DNA from: an uncultured Acetatifactor sp.
GTDB taxonomy: Bacteria > Bacillota > Clostridia > Lachnospirales > Lachnospiraceae
Assembly (NCBI GenBank): GCA_944383825.1
Contig: CALWRA010000001.1
Span: 124,001-188,000, forward strand
Reading direction: 5' to 3'
Length of the DNA stretch: 64,000 nucleotides
The notes beneath the pieces are model-generated. The model did no database searches, was not told where the DNA came from, and saw only the letters and a list, made by a program, of their open reading frames with translations. Shown here piece by piece: positions 1 to 8,924 of this stretch. Position 1 is the first letter of the stretch; every line of letters starts with the position of its first letter. Position numbers and translations under genes: made by a program.

Positions 1-419
1 ATATCATCTACAAAATAACCGGCCTCATTGATTTCCACAACCAAATCCTTTAAAACCGCATCACATTCCTTGCCAATAAAATCCTGATAACCGGCAACAA
101 TGCCTTCTCCTTCCGCATTTCTCCCAGTCAACGCAGTTACCAGACCCGCTTCGTTATACTCAATTTGAATTTCAGGATTGACGCTCAAAATAATCGTTCC
201 CGCTTCCTGGATAGTAACATCCTGAGGTATGGTCTCCTGGGATACGTTTTGCTGAGGCACAGCCTCCTGCTGTATGGTTCCCGGAACTCCAGCTTCCTGG
301 GATACAATTTCCTGAGGTATGGTACCCTCGATGAACGGAGAGCCGCATCCGGTCAGAAGGACGGTTGACATAGCAGCCAGGGAAGAGACCGTTGCAAAAA
401 TTTTTCTTCTCAGTTTCAT
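1..419 (-). CDS. Lipoprotein with RsgI-like domain (partial)
   Basis: The gene runs off the left edge, so only about 139 N-terminal residues are visible. They show a lipoprotein signal peptide with an L-L-T-G-C lipobox (Cys25), then a Gln/Glu-rich linker with loose repeats of the type IPQE/VSQE, then a segment (LSVNPEIQIEYNEAG, followed by VTALTGRNAEG) that closely resembles the extracytoplasmic middle domain of the adjacent RsgI. It is probably exported and anchored in the membrane outer face. The paralogy with RsgI, encoded just upstream on the same strand, suggests a role in the SigI signalling pathway or membership of its regulon; that is inference. Function unknown. Confidence 0.75.
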   Translation of the reverse strand, partial: MKLRRKIFATVSSLAAMSTVLLTGCGSPFIEGTIPQEIVSQEAGVPGTIQQEAVPQQNVSQETIPQDVTIQEAGTIILSVNPEIQIEYNEAGLVTALTGRNAEGEGIVAGYQDFIGKECDAVLKDLVVEINEAGYFVDD

Positions 420-529
420 AGTATTTACTCCTCTCAAATGTTTAACTTTCGGCTTTCTATTGCCTTATATTCTTAGATTACGATAGGTAGATGCAATAAC
501 AGGGGTAATTTGGAAAAATTATGTATTTA

Positions 530-1576
530 TTAATCATAATCGTCGCTGTATCCGCTGTATCCGCTGTTTCCATAGTAATTAGAATTTCCTGCGCTGTAAC
601 CGGAATTACCGTTTCCATAATTTGAATCATTTGGAATTCCTGCAGGCGGTGCAGGTTCCGGCGTTGGCACGGAGGGCTCTGACCCAGGGGCCGAGGCAGG
701 AGGTATGGATTCCGACGGTACCGTTGGCGGAACAGGCTCAGGTGGAGATGATGGTGCGGATTCCGATGATGGCTCCGGCGGGACGGACTCCGGCGGAGAT
801 GACGGGGCAGGCTCCGATGATGGCTCCGGCGGGACAGGTTCCGATGGCGCTACGGATGATTCCGCTTCAGGCGCTATGATTGGCGCCTCCTGCTCAGGTG
901 TTGGCAAAGTTGGCTCAGATGCAGACGTTGGTCCCGTGATTTCCGCCGCAGGAGATTCCTCCGTTGGCGCCGACGCCCCCTGTTCTCCCTCCGGAATGCT
1001 GTCAAAGTCCACAACTTCAATGGTAACCGTAATCCGTCCCTCAAGATATTTTGCCACCTCTGTGCGCAGCTCGATCCCATATTCCTGGAACAGCTCTTGG
1101 TCAGGAGCATCAATGGCAAAGGAGATCAATCCTCCTTCCTGCAGGAAACCCAAATAAATTGCACGGTCAATCAATTCGTCTGCAACTGTCACCTTATCCT
1201 TGCCTTTACCGGAATATCCTTCCAACAAAATCCTTCCTTCCTCGTTTGTTCCCGTCAAAGCAATGACTTCTCCCCTGCGGTTCAGCTCCATCCGAATCGC
1301 GGGATTGATTTCCAGGTAAATAGAAGAATAAGGTTGAACATGATTACGGTAATATCCTAATCCAAAAGCCAGGAGGAGACATGCCGCCGCTGCCGCAATC
1401 ATCCCTCTCACCCTGCGGGAAGACCAGCTCTCATTTTCGGGCTTCTCCCTCATCAAGACAGGATTGTACACCGTCTGCCCCACTTCATAATAAAGATTTG
1501 CCGCCTTTAAAAAATATCCATTCTCGTCCAGAAGAATTACATAACTGGGGCGGCATTCCATAACCATATATCTCAT
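530..1576 (-). CDS. rsgI: RsgI-family anti-sigma factor
   Basis: Membrane-anchored anti-sigma-I factor, 348 residues. The N-terminal cytoplasmic RsgI domain (about 1-45, with the pattern CRPSYVILLDENGYFLKA) binds SigI in known members. One transmembrane helix lies at about 58-76, then an RsgI middle domain (about 80-195, with LEINPAIRMELNRRGEVIAL). The outside part is a Pro/Ser/Glu-rich stalk (about 200-310) containing two tandem 17-residue repeats, ending in a Gly/Ser/Asn/Tyr-rich tail. It overlaps the end of the sigma factor gene by 4 bases, so the two are translationally coupled. No carbohydrate-binding domain is visible, unlike the cellulose-sensing RsgIs of Clostridium thermocellum; the stalk may touch or span the cell wall. 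Confidence 0.88.
   Translation of the reverse strand: MRYMVMECRPSYVILLDENGYFLKAANLYYEVGQTVYNPVLMREKPENESWSSRRVRGMIAAAAACLLLAFGLGYYRNHVQPYSSIYLEINPAIRMELNRRGEVIALTGTNEEGRILLEGYSGKGKDKVTVADELIDRAIYLGFLQEGGLISFAIDAPDQELFQEYGIELRTEVAKYLEGRITVTIEVVDFDSIPEGEQGASAPTEESPAAEITGPTSASEPTLPTPEQEAPIIAPEAESSVAPSEPVPPEPSSEPAPSSPPESVPPEPSSESAPSSPPEPVPPTVPSESIPPASAPGSEPSVPTPEPAPPAGIPNDSNYGNGNSGYSAGNSNYYGNSGYSGYSDDYD
734..835 (-). repeat. Two tandem 51-bp repeats in rsgI stalk
   Basis: Two adjacent 51-bp units (785-835 and 734-784) encode near-identical 17-residue blocks, VPPEPSSEPAPSSPPES and VPPEPSSESAPSSPPEP. They lengthen the extracellular Pro-rich stalk of RsgI and are the kind of in-frame repeat that can vary in copy number between strains. 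Confidence 0.85.
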
Positions 1577-2298
1577 TGTCCTGCCACTCCTTTCATCACC
1601 TGCTTCAAATGGCCCCTGATAATTTCATATCCATTCGTATAAATGAGCAAAAGAGCAACCATATATTTGCGGTGCCGCTCCAGAGTTTTCCTATCTGCGC
1701 CGCCTCCCTCGCTCATACGGGCGAGGGGAAGTCGCTTTGTGCGTAGGAATTCATCCAAAATATCAGAGTTTTCTTTCGCATACTCAAGGGCTTTCCGGCA
1801 AGTCTCCATGGTACGGCGTTGTCTTGGACAGTTATCCGCAACATCGCTAAGCTTCACACCAAACTCCTCCATTTGTCTGGCCAGTTCTTCAATTTCAGCC
1901 CGTGTAGCTTCTCTTGCCGTTAGTTCTTCTGTATGATTTTTTCCATCAGTCAAAGAATCTCCCAGGGATAACTCCTCTTCTCCTGACGGCATATCCAGCG
2001 AGAGTGCGCCGCTATGCCGCTGTTCCTTCCGCCGGTAATCGATCATCCTGCTCCTCATAAGCATTGCCGCATATTTTAAAAAGGCTCCCCGCATTCTGGA
2101 ATATCCCCGTATCGCTTCATGAAAAGCAATCATTGCGATACTCAGCTCATCATCCTGTCCCTCAATGGGCGGACGTTTTAAAAATTTGGCAGTCTCCGCT
2201 TTTATAAACGGCATATACGCACCAATCAGTCTGTCTGCAGCCTGTAGATCTTCTTTTGCAGCATATACCTGTTGGATGATTTTGTGTTCATCATTCAT
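1573..2298 (-). CDS. sigI: RNA polymerase sigma-I factor
   Basis: Alternative sigma factor of the SigI group, 241 residues. Region 2 is visible at about 50-115: DDELSIAMIAFHEAIRGYS, followed by AFLKYAAMLMRSRMIDYRRK. The C-terminal part (about 150-235) is the SigI-specific DNA-binding region, with an Arg-rich helix and GYEIIRGHLKQVMKG at the end. SigI is held by the membrane protein RsgI, encoded immediately downstream with a 4-base overlap. In Bacillus it serves heat shock, in Clostridium thermocellum polysaccharide sensing; the target genes here cannot be read from the window. Confidence 0.9.
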   Translation of the reverse strand: MNDEHKIIQQVYAAKEDLQAADRLIGAYMPFIKAETAKFLKRPPIEGQDDELSIAMIAFHEAIRGYSRMRGAFLKYAAMLMRSRMIDYRRKEQRHSGALSLDMPSGEEELSLGDSLTDGKNHTEELTAREATRAEIEELARQMEEFGVKLSDVADNCPRQRRTMETCRKALEYAKENSDILDEFLRTKRLPLARMSEGGGADRKTLERHRKYMVALLLIYTNGYEIIRGHLKQVMKGVAGQ

Positions 2299-2658
2299 GC
2301 AACAGTTCCCCCTGTAAATAGAATACGGCTTCCGTTTCCGGAAACCGGGGCCAGCTTACCATAATTTTCAGACACTTATTCTATCAATATTCTACATTAA
2401 AAGTATCCTATGTTGAGGGGGAAACACAATCAAGGGCATGTTAAGTTTATGTAAAAAATAAGTAAATCCGGACGCCGCTTCATTCAGCGCCCGGATTTAC
2501 CGGAATTCAGATATTAATTCACATGTCGGGCACGGCGCTCTATTCTCCTGTTTCAAAGCAAAGAACCGCACCCGCCGAAACCATAAGCAGATTTAAAATA
2601 TACATAAAATAACAGACTTCCATTTTCCCTCTATCATATTTTCTGTGCATATCCGTCT
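2299..2658. other. Intergenic region, no gene
   Basis: 360 bases between sigI and the O-antigen-ligase-like gene. It holds the hairpin at 2462-2500 and the upstream region of sigI. A run of five C on the minus strand (2421-2417) lies about 120 bases before sigI, but no matching -10 could be assigned. No credible open reading frame is seen. Confidence 0.6.
2462..2500 (-). terminator. Intrinsic terminator of the O-antigen-ligase-like gene
   Basis: Perfect 10-bp outer stem (GTAAATCCGG / CCGGATTTAC) with further GC pairing inside. On the minus strand it is followed by TTATTTTTTAC, giving a U-rich tail for transcripts from the gene ending at 2659. Confidence 0.75.
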
Positions 2659-4314
2659 TCACTCCGGAAAGCGAACGCTCTTTCTCATGTATGCCCGTAT
2701 ATACGCCTCACCCATGCCAAAGATCACGAATATGGTGGAGGTATTCATGGCCTGCTGGAAGCTGAACATATTGTTCACGGTATAGGCCAACAGGCAAAAT
2801 CCTGCGGCTGCGGCTATATAATTACTCTCTCTCTGCCTTATATAACGGAAAATTCCGGTAACAAACATACCGGCATAGCCTACAAATCCAACAATTCCCA
2901 TGTTTACAAGAGTTGTCAGCCATTCATTATGGGCATTCGTAAGCTCCAGGGTTCCAAAGCGTTCGCTTACCATAGCCAGAAGTTCAGGGCTGCCATCCCT
3001 ATATAAATACGCCGGCATACAATCCGGTCCAATCCCCACCAGCTTATGAAGTAAACCCTGTTCCGCAAAGCACATAATCCCGGCTCTCCAGGTAGCCCCC
3101 CTGTTGCTGCCCCATTGCGGTGAAAAGGTAAAAGCGTCCATATTCGATAATGGACCAATGCTGCCCGGCAGCAGCGTATTTATACAGATCAGAAGGATAA
3201 AAAGCATTACAGCCCCCAGGATGCCGAAAGCTACGGCCTTGCTCAAATTTCTCCATAATCTCTCGTTGAAACGCTTTTTTCTTATCATCCAGACAGTTGC
3301 CATATACAATACTGCAGCGGCCCCGGCAAGTAAAAAAGGCAGAAATGTATTTGTCAAAAGCTCAGAAGCCGTTTCAATATATGTCATTCTTCCCGGGAAG
3401 ACTCTGTGAACAAAGAATACCGCCATACATACCGCAGATAAAATCATCAAGAGCTTCCAAAACTCCAGCATCCGACTTTCGTCTGAAGCAGACAGAAGGA
3501 AAAACGCCAGCAAAAGCACTGCCATGGTGAGAATACCGCTGCTGCTGCCCTGTGTTACCAGTGTTCCGAATCCCACTGTCACATAAGCCGTCAACAAAGC
3601 TCTCTGCCATGGGCGCGAACCGAACCGAACCCACAGCAGAAAAACACCCCCGAAAAACACCGAAACCAAATATCCGCAATACCAGTTAATGTTGCCAATG
3701 GTGGAAATAAACTGCGCATTCTGCAACTCCATAAAAATAGGATAAATACCGAAGCGGTTCAGGATACCCAGAAAAAACACAACACCGGATACGGGAAATA
3801 TAAGAAAAAACATTTCTTTTCTGGGAATCCAAAATCTGGATATAAGAAAATAAGCAGACAAAAGCATAATCTGAGGGTACAGCCCCATAAACCACCAATC
3901 CGCGCCCCATAGAGCCATATCCTTATAATCGGAACAGATATAGGAGACAAACAGACTTATGCCGTATACAGCCGCAAACGCATCTGTAACAGATAAATCC
4001 CTCTTCAGACTTACCCACACTGACTCATTGATCACTCCTTTTTTCCTGTCCTGTCGGTACACAAGAAATGCCGTTACAAGGTAGCATGTTAAAATAGGAA
4101 TCACCAGTCTTGCTCCGATCACACCAGTCTGGCTGAAAAAAGTTGATTTATCCGTTCCAATGCGGTAATACCCATCCGTAAAATAAAAAGGCAGAACTCC
4201 CAAAATCAACGCAATGTATATACAGATCAGACAGTGCAGTAGGTAATGAAAAAATTTCTTAGCGGAAACCACTGCTGGTTCCATCTCATCCTTTTGTTTC
4301 TTCAGGCAGCTCAT
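2659..4314 (-). CDS. O-antigen ligase family membrane protein
   Basis: 551 residues with about twelve hydrophobic helices. A large loop near residue 400-460 precedes NAHNEWLTTLVNMGIVGFV, the conserved His-Asn-Glu segment of the Wzy/WaaL (O-antigen ligase/polymerase, PF04932) superfamily. Members transfer or polymerise surface polysaccharide from undecaprenyl-linked donors, or ligate glycans to proteins. No glycan biosynthesis genes sit next to it, so the substrate is unknown. Start chosen at the ATG preceded by aaggag. Single-gene unit with its own terminator downstream. Confidence 0.8.
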   Translation of the reverse strand: MSCLKKQKDEMEPAVVSAKKFFHYLLHCLICIYIALILGVLPFYFTDGYYRIGTDKSTFFSQTGVIGARLVIPILTCYLVTAFLVYRQDRKKGVINESVWVSLKRDLSVTDAFAAVYGISLFVSYICSDYKDMALWGADWWFMGLYPQIMLLSAYFLISRFWIPRKEMFFLIFPVSGVVFFLGILNRFGIYPIFMELQNAQFISTIGNINWYCGYLVSVFFGGVFLLWVRFGSRPWQRALLTAYVTVGFGTLVTQGSSSGILTMAVLLLAFFLLSASDESRMLEFWKLLMILSAVCMAVFFVHRVFPGRMTYIETASELLTNTFLPFLLAGAAAVLYMATVWMIRKKRFNERLWRNLSKAVAFGILGAVMLFILLICINTLLPGSIGPLSNMDAFTFSPQWGSNRGATWRAGIMCFAEQGLLHKLVGIGPDCMPAYLYRDGSPELLAMVSERFGTLELTNAHNEWLTTLVNMGIVGFVGYAGMFVTGIFRYIRQRESNYIAAAAGFCLLAYTVNNMFSFQQAMNTSTIFVIFGMGEAYIRAYMRKSVRFPE

Positions 4315-4442
4315 GGTATTCTCCTTGCTATGAAAGTCCTGTCAGGAAGACAGTGCAAAACAATCCAATGTGAAGAAGCTCTGCTTCACGTTCCATACCT
4401 ATGATAGCTCATTCCCCTTTTTCCGTCAATTCCATTTCCCCA

Positions 4443-5519
4443 TCAGACAATCTCGGTTTCCATGCCATCCTGATTATTATTTTCCGCTCGCCGCCTCAGG
4501 CTGATATAAGTCTGATAGATCAGAATAAATCCCAATGGGCCCTTAATGATTCCCCAAAGCCCGAAAAGCTGTATACCCGCATAAAGGGAAAGAAGCACCG
4601 CAATAGGAGTCACGCCTATCCGTTTACCGATCAGTCTGGGCTCCAAAAATTCTCTGAGAAAAATACATACCACATACAGTCCGATACAGAGCAGCGCCTT
4701 CCCATATGATCCGTAAAAAAACTGAAGCAAAGCCAGGGGAATCAATATAATGCCTGTTCCAATAAAGGGCAAAGCATCCAGGATTCCGGCCAGAATCCCC
4801 CATAAAACTCCGTGCCGGATACCTCCCAGCCCCAGCCCCAGGGCGCAGCATCCAGCAATAATGCTCATAATAATAATCTGTGCCTTTACAAAGGTGGCAA
4901 TATAACGGATAATACCGCAGATTACTTCCAGAAGCACATGGCATTCCTCTCTGTCCAGAAGCCTGTTCATAATGTCATCATAGTCCTTTGCAAGCAGTAC
5001 CGCTGCTATTATAAAAGTCACCAGAAAGCCTCCAATAGCTCCTGCTGCCTTTACATATTCCCATGATTGGGAAAGCATTCCGGGCACAGTCTGAAGCTGA
5101 AAATATTCAATACCCTCCTGAATGCGGCTTAAGATAGTATTTTCCAGATAAAGGCTGTCAACTCCTATAACTCCTCCCACCGCCTCACAAACACTGTGGA
5201 CAATCACCCGGATATCATCATAGGCTGCATCCAGACCGTCTATCCAGCCCGGCAGGCTTCCCACAATCCAGGAAAACAATATCCAAATAAGCGATATTAG
5301 AACTGCTCCCGCAAAAAGCAGCAGAATAATCGCGCTTATCTGTCTGTGTATACACAATTTTTCCTGCATCTTTTTCATCGTGGGGCCAAAAATTGTAACA
5401 AACAGCATGGCTGTCAAAACCGGAGCAATCAGAGGCGTTATATATTCCAGAAAAAAATATACTGCTCCTGTTAAAAGAAGCAGCACGAAAGCTTTATTAT
5501 TTTTCAGCCTGCCGATCAT
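4443..5519 (-). CDS. AI-2E family transporter (YtvI-like)
   Basis: 358-residue polytopic membrane protein of the AI-2E/PerM family (PF01594). It has an N-terminal hydrophobic pair, a soluble helical stretch (about 80-190), and a C-terminal bundle with the typical GILAGILDALPFIGTG and LEPRLIGKRIGVTP segments. Family members include sporulation protein YtvI and small-molecule or Na+/H+ exchangers; the substrate here is unknown. The start at 5519 is chosen over an upstream in-frame ATG because it has an AGGGGG ribosome binding site and the protein then begins as in relatives. It is divergent from the MarR gene, 94 bp away, which may control it. Confidence 0.8.
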   Translation of the reverse strand: MIGRLKNNKAFVLLLLTGAVYFFLEYITPLIAPVLTAMLFVTIFGPTMKKMQEKLCIHRQISAIILLLFAGAVLISLIWILFSWIVGSLPGWIDGLDAAYDDIRVIVHSVCEAVGGVIGVDSLYLENTILSRIQEGIEYFQLQTVPGMLSQSWEYVKAAGAIGGFLVTFIIAAVLLAKDYDDIMNRLLDREECHVLLEVICGIIRYIATFVKAQIIIMSIIAGCCALGLGLGGIRHGVLWGILAGILDALPFIGTGIILIPLALLQFFYGSYGKALLCIGLYVVCIFLREFLEPRLIGKRIGVTPIAVLLSLYAGIQLFGLWGIIKGPLGFILIYQTYISLRRRAENNNQDGMETEIV

Positions 5520-5613
5520 ACCACTTGTCCCCCTTATTTTCTTTCTCAAGATTAGTATGTTACTTTTCAAGAGAATTATGAGATATGTTTTGGATTTCAA
5601 GTGAAGAGGGACC

Positions 5614-6168
5614 ATGAGAGAGTATCGAAAAAAGAAAGAGCACAACACATGGAGCAAGGCACATGATGATGCAGTAGATATGAATGATCAGCTTATTGGC
5701 AATTTACGTGATCTGAGCCATATAATGCGCTTTCTCTATGAAGGAAAGGGCAGCCAAAAACGCATCCTCATTGTTCTGGAGGAAATCGGCGGCTCCATTA
5801 CACAGCAGAAGCTTACTGAACGGCTTGGAATACAGCCCGAATCCGTAAGCGAAGTAATTTCCAAACTGGAAAACGCAGGATATATCAGAAGAACCCAAAA
5901 TGAATCTGATCGAAGAACATCCGTTATCGAGCTTACCGAGGCGGGAAAGGTTATAGCCATAGAAGCCAGAGATCAACGAATTCGCCGCCAGCAAATGTTT
6001 TCGTGTCTGTCCGGTTCTGAAAAATATGAGCTGCTGTCATTGCTGGAAAAGGTAAATACAGATTGGAAAGAACGGTATGGGGATATTGAAAAACCCCGCA
6101 GCAAAGTTGCATATCATTATAATGGGGCGGTCCCACTACAAAAAATGCACCGCCAAGAGGGAGAATGA
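5614..6168 (+). CDS. MarR family transcriptional regulator
   Basis: 184 residues with a winged helix-turn-helix at about 45-115: ILIVLEEIGGSITQQKLTER, then QPESVSEVISKLENAGYIRR and the wing NESDRRTSVIELTEAGK. Such regulators are usually dimeric repressors relieved by small molecules or oxidation. RBS gaagaggg. It lies divergent from the AI-2E family transporter and upstream of a small Cys-rich protein gene, both possible targets. An inverted repeat CAACAA-6-TTGTTG sits just after its stop codon (6175-6192). Confidence 0.88.
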   Translation: MREYRKKKEHNTWSKAHDDAVDMNDQLIGNLRDLSHIMRFLYEGKGSQKRILIVLEEIGGSITQQKLTERLGIQPESVSEVISKLENAGYIRRTQNESDRRTSVIELTEAGKVIAIEARDQRIRRQQMFSCLSGSEKYELLSLLEKVNTDWKERYGDIEKPRSKVAYHYNGAVPLQKMHRQEGE

Positions 6169-6219
6169 AACTTCCAACAATTGAACTTGTTGTGTTGAAC
6201 AGACTTTGCGGTTCTCTTC

Positions 6220-6240
6220 ACAATGTATTATCATAATTGT
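6220..6240 (+). promoter_or_regulatory. Possible MarR operator before the 6262 gene
   Basis: ACAAT...ATTGT inverted repeat (arms 6220-6224 and 6236-6240) in the AT-rich promoter region just upstream of the ribosome binding site of the next gene. It could be a MarR-type operator; the arms are short, so this is tentative. Confidence 0.3.
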
Positions 6241-6261
6241 CAAACAAAAGGAGAGTGAGCT

Positions 6262-6627
6262 ATGAACACGAATGCAAAAACTTGTCCTATCTGTCCGCGG
6301 CATTGTAATTTATCCGCTCCCCATTGTGAGCGCGGAGAGGAATATTCAAAAACCGGAATTCTTCCGCAGAAGCAGGCGGCCCAACACAACCACGGGCATT
6401 TCCAGCGGCTTCAGTTTGAAAAAAGAGAACAGCAGCTTATTATGAAATATCTGCATCATGCCGTCGGCGCAGCAGACCGCGGAGGCATTACTCAGGAAAA
6501 CGCAGAGAAAATGTTCTCTGTGTTCACAGAGGATGAAACAATTCTTCTGGCAAAGCTTCTGGAGAGATTATCCGATCACTGGCTGAAATTAGCCCCGAAC
6601 AGTCCTTTGCGCCATAGCCGGCATTAA
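6262..6627 (+). CDS. Small Cys-rich protein of unknown function
   Basis: 121 residues. The N-terminus carries four cysteines in the arrangement C-x2-C-x3-C-x6-C (Cys8, 11, 15, 22), which could bind zinc or an iron-sulfur cluster. The rest is helical with several His residues (HNHGHF, YLHHAV). A clear RBS (aaaggagag) precedes the ATG. Co-directional with and 93 bp downstream of the MarR gene, which may regulate it. Its last 104 bases overlap the 3' end of the convergent pseudouridine synthase gene. I do not recognise the family. Confidence 0.7.
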   Translation: MNTNAKTCPICPRHCNLSAPHCERGEEYSKTGILPQKQAAQHNHGHFQRLQFEKREQQLIMKYLHHAVGAADRGGITQENAEKMFSVFTEDETILLAKLLERLSDHWLKLAPNSPLRHSRH

Positions 6628-7345
6628 CAAAAAGAGAAAACGCCCTTCCCTCCGGCAGCGTGTGAAAGGCTATTTGCCGACCTGTTCTCGGGTGACGCAA
6701 AGTGATGCTGAAGGCACACAATGCAGGAGTTTTTATATTCAACATTTCCGAGACCTCTATTGCCTTTTCATCCCCGTACTTCCGGTCGCCCAAAAGAGGC
6801 ATTCCGGCATAGGCCATTTGAGCCCGTATCTGATGAAATCTACCGGTCTCAATGGTAATTTTTGCCAGACAAACTCTGAGTCCTGCCATTGCCCTCTGAA
6901 GAATCCTATAATTCAGAACCGCTCTTTTTGCCTCCTCAAAGTGGGGCTGCCCCGGGGTTAGGATCTGTGCTTTTTGATTTTTATCTTTGTACAGATAATT
7001 CTCAAGCCTTCCTCTGCCTTGGATTGGTTCCCCCAGTACCGCGGCATAATATTCCTTATTCAACTCTCCCTCTGCCAGCTGGGCCGTAAGAGCCTTTGCG
7101 GCCATTCTGGTCCTGGCAAAGACCAGAAGCCCCTCCACGGGCTGATCAAGGCGATGAATCACCCCTATGTAAGGTTCCTTCCGGCTCTCTGCGCCTTTTG
7201 TGCCGTTTGTTCTCTTTTCTGCCAAATAATTTTTCAGTTCGCTGATCACATCCGGCTGTCCGATCTTTGCCGTCTGTACGGCAAGTCCGGCCGGTTTCCG
7301 TACGATCAGCATTGCGTCATCCTCATAAATGATTTTTGTTCTCAT
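6524..7345 (-). CDS. RluA family pseudouridine synthase
   Basis: 273-residue RNA pseudouridine synthase. The catalytic motif HRLDQPVEGLLVFARTR (Asp in HRLD) is at about 64-80, and the C-terminal half has FHQIRAQMAYAGMPLLGDRKYG, both hallmarks of RluA/RluC/RluD enzymes. It isomerises uridines in rRNA or tRNA; the target cannot be told from sequence. Its start overlaps the stop of the rRNA methyltransferase gene by 4 bases, so the two form an RNA-modification operon. The C-terminal 30 or so residues go beyond the usual family end and overlap the convergent gene. Confidence 0.88.
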   Translation of the reverse strand: MRTKIIYEDDAMLIVRKPAGLAVQTAKIGQPDVISELKNYLAEKRTNGTKGAESRKEPYIGVIHRLDQPVEGLLVFARTRMAAKALTAQLAEGELNKEYYAAVLGEPIQGRGRLENYLYKDKNQKAQILTPGQPHFEEAKRAVLNYRILQRAMAGLRVCLAKITIETGRFHQIRAQMAYAGMPLLGDRKYGDEKAIEVSEMLNIKTPALCAFSITLRHPRTGRQIAFHTLPEGRAFSLFVNAGYGAKDCSGLISASDRIISPEALPEELFHPL

Positions 7346-8766
7346 TTTCTAAGTCCCTTCGGATAATGATTTTTCATAATTCCTTCGGACAGCTTTCCCC
7401 AGCCAATGCTCCAGCCATCCACACAGATCAGATACCAGCCCTTCGGACCAAAAGCTCCAAAAGTTTCTCCCCTTAAGTACGCTTTTACCTCAGCATCCCT
7501 TGCATGCAGATTCCATACATAAACGGCCTCCACAGGTGAAAGCGCCAGCGCCAGCGCGTGGGATGGCTCAAAACGTTTCTTTTTCAATGTACCCAAATGC
7601 AGCCCAGGTCTCAGCACCCTGAGTCCCTTCAGTCCAGGCATGTCCTTTGGGGCAAGATAAAGGTTGTCTCCAAATCTCAAAAATTTACCAGACAAATTTT
7701 TCTTTAAGAAATCCCCCTGAAATTCCTTCCATTCACCCAGTTCCTTCTCAGGAATCCCCTTCTCCACGCCATTTAGCGAATCGAAATGCACCCAATCTTC
7801 TATATCCCCTGCTTTTCTCAAAGCGGCAGCAAAATGTCCCTCTCCTCTGATAAGATGAGGCCACAGCCGCAGAGTACCCTCAAGGCCCAAAACCGGGTTT
7901 TCTATCCATTCCGGCCTTCCTCTTAAACGCTCCGTTTCCACTCCATGACCTGAGCCTTTCTGTACATACACTTCCTTTTTAATGGGCATTATGGTGAATT
8001 CAGGATGCCTTGTCAAAAAGCGGCTCACAGAGCCCTCATTTTCCAGCGGGGCAAAGGTACAAGTGGAATAAACCAGTCGGCCTCCAGGACGAAGCATCCG
8101 GGCGGCACAGTCCAGAATTTTGTCCTGGCGCTCAGCGCAAAACCCTACATTTTCCTGACTCCATTCTCCCAAAGTCTCCTGATTTTTCCGGAACATTCCT
8201 TCCCCCGAGCAGGGTGCGTCCACCAAAACAGCATCAAAATAATTGGGGAAAATTACAGCCAGATGCTCCGGCGCTTCATTGGTGACGCAGGCGTTTCGTA
8301 CGCCCATTCTCTCTATGTTTTCCGACAATATTTTTGCACGTGCAGGGTGAATTTCATTGCAGATCAAAAGTCCCTCTCCCCGGAGGCGGGAAGCTATCTG
8401 AGTGCTCTTGCCTCCCGGGGCCCCGCAAAGATCCAGCACCCGCTGTCCGGGCTTTATCCCAAGCAGCCCCACAGGAGCCATAGCACTGGGCTCCTGAATA
8501 TAATATGCTCCCGCTTCATGCAGAGGATGCTTCCCGGGATAATCCTCCTTTTCATAATAATACCCATGCCTCTCCCATGAAACGGGCGTCAGATGGAAGT
8601 AAAGCTCCCCTGTTAAGGCGGTTTCCGGTTCCTGCGCCCCTTCCCCGTGTTTCAGAGGATTCATGCGCAGCGCCTGAAAGCTTTCCTCCTCGAAGCTTTT
8701 TAGAAATTCCCCGTATTCTTCACCGAGCATACCTTTCATTCTGTCCAAAAAGGGTTCTGGCAGCAT
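7342..8766 (-). CDS. rRNA cytosine-C5 methyltransferase (RsmF-like)
   Basis: 474 residues, NOL1/NOP2/Sun family. The SAM-binding motif LDLCGAPGGKSTQIA is at about 110-125, the catalytic motif VDAPCSGEGMFRKN at about 180-193, and the second catalytic Cys is in YSTCTFAPLENEG at about 232-244. The C-terminal 130 residues match the RsmF-type accessory domain plus PUA-like fold. It forms 5-methylcytosine in 16S rRNA in characterised relatives. First gene of a two-gene operon with the pseudouridine synthase. Confidence 0.9.
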   Translation of the reverse strand: MLPEPFLDRMKGMLGEEYGEFLKSFEEESFQALRMNPLKHGEGAQEPETALTGELYFHLTPVSWERHGYYYEKEDYPGKHPLHEAGAYYIQEPSAMAPVGLLGIKPGQRVLDLCGAPGGKSTQIASRLRGEGLLICNEIHPARAKILSENIERMGVRNACVTNEAPEHLAVIFPNYFDAVLVDAPCSGEGMFRKNQETLGEWSQENVGFCAERQDKILDCAARMLRPGGRLVYSTCTFAPLENEGSVSRFLTRHPEFTIMPIKKEVYVQKGSGHGVETERLRGRPEWIENPVLGLEGTLRLWPHLIRGEGHFAAALRKAGDIEDWVHFDSLNGVEKGIPEKELGEWKEFQGDFLKKNLSGKFLRFGDNLYLAPKDMPGLKGLRVLRPGLHLGTLKKKRFEPSHALALALSPVEAVYVWNLHARDAEVKAYLRGETFGAFGPKGWYLICVDGWSIGWGKLSEGIMKNHYPKGLRK

Positions 8767-8895
8767 TATCCAACCTCCCGTCTCAAACCTGGAAATTTTT
8801 CAAATTGTATCATTTATGTTACATCCCGTCAATCGTTCTTGAGCCCTTCAGCGCCATAGAGCCTTTCACCCAAATAAATATTTTACAGGAATATA

Positions 8896-8924
8896 TTGAC
8901 ATTTCTTTATTAATTAAGTATATT
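8896..8924 (+). promoter_or_regulatory. Sigma-A promoter of the ferredoxin-ArsR operon
   Basis: TTGACA (8896-8901), 17-bp spacer, TATATT (8919-8924). Near-perfect vegetative promoter placed about 45 bases before the ferredoxin start. Confidence 0.8.

Noticed and set aside
734..835. CRISPR-like repeats
   Set aside because: The two repeat units are adjacent, in frame and coding; no spacers. No array was found elsewhere in the window.
622..1157. Long open frames on the plus strand (85 and 150 codons) across the rsgI stalk
   Set aside because: They mirror the GC-rich Pro/Ser repeat codons of rsgI; no ribosome binding site and a low-complexity Gly/Asp/Ser product.
2412..2425. CCCCC run upstream of sigI as a SigI-type -35 box
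   Set aside because: No CGAA-like -10 at the expected distance; left unassigned.
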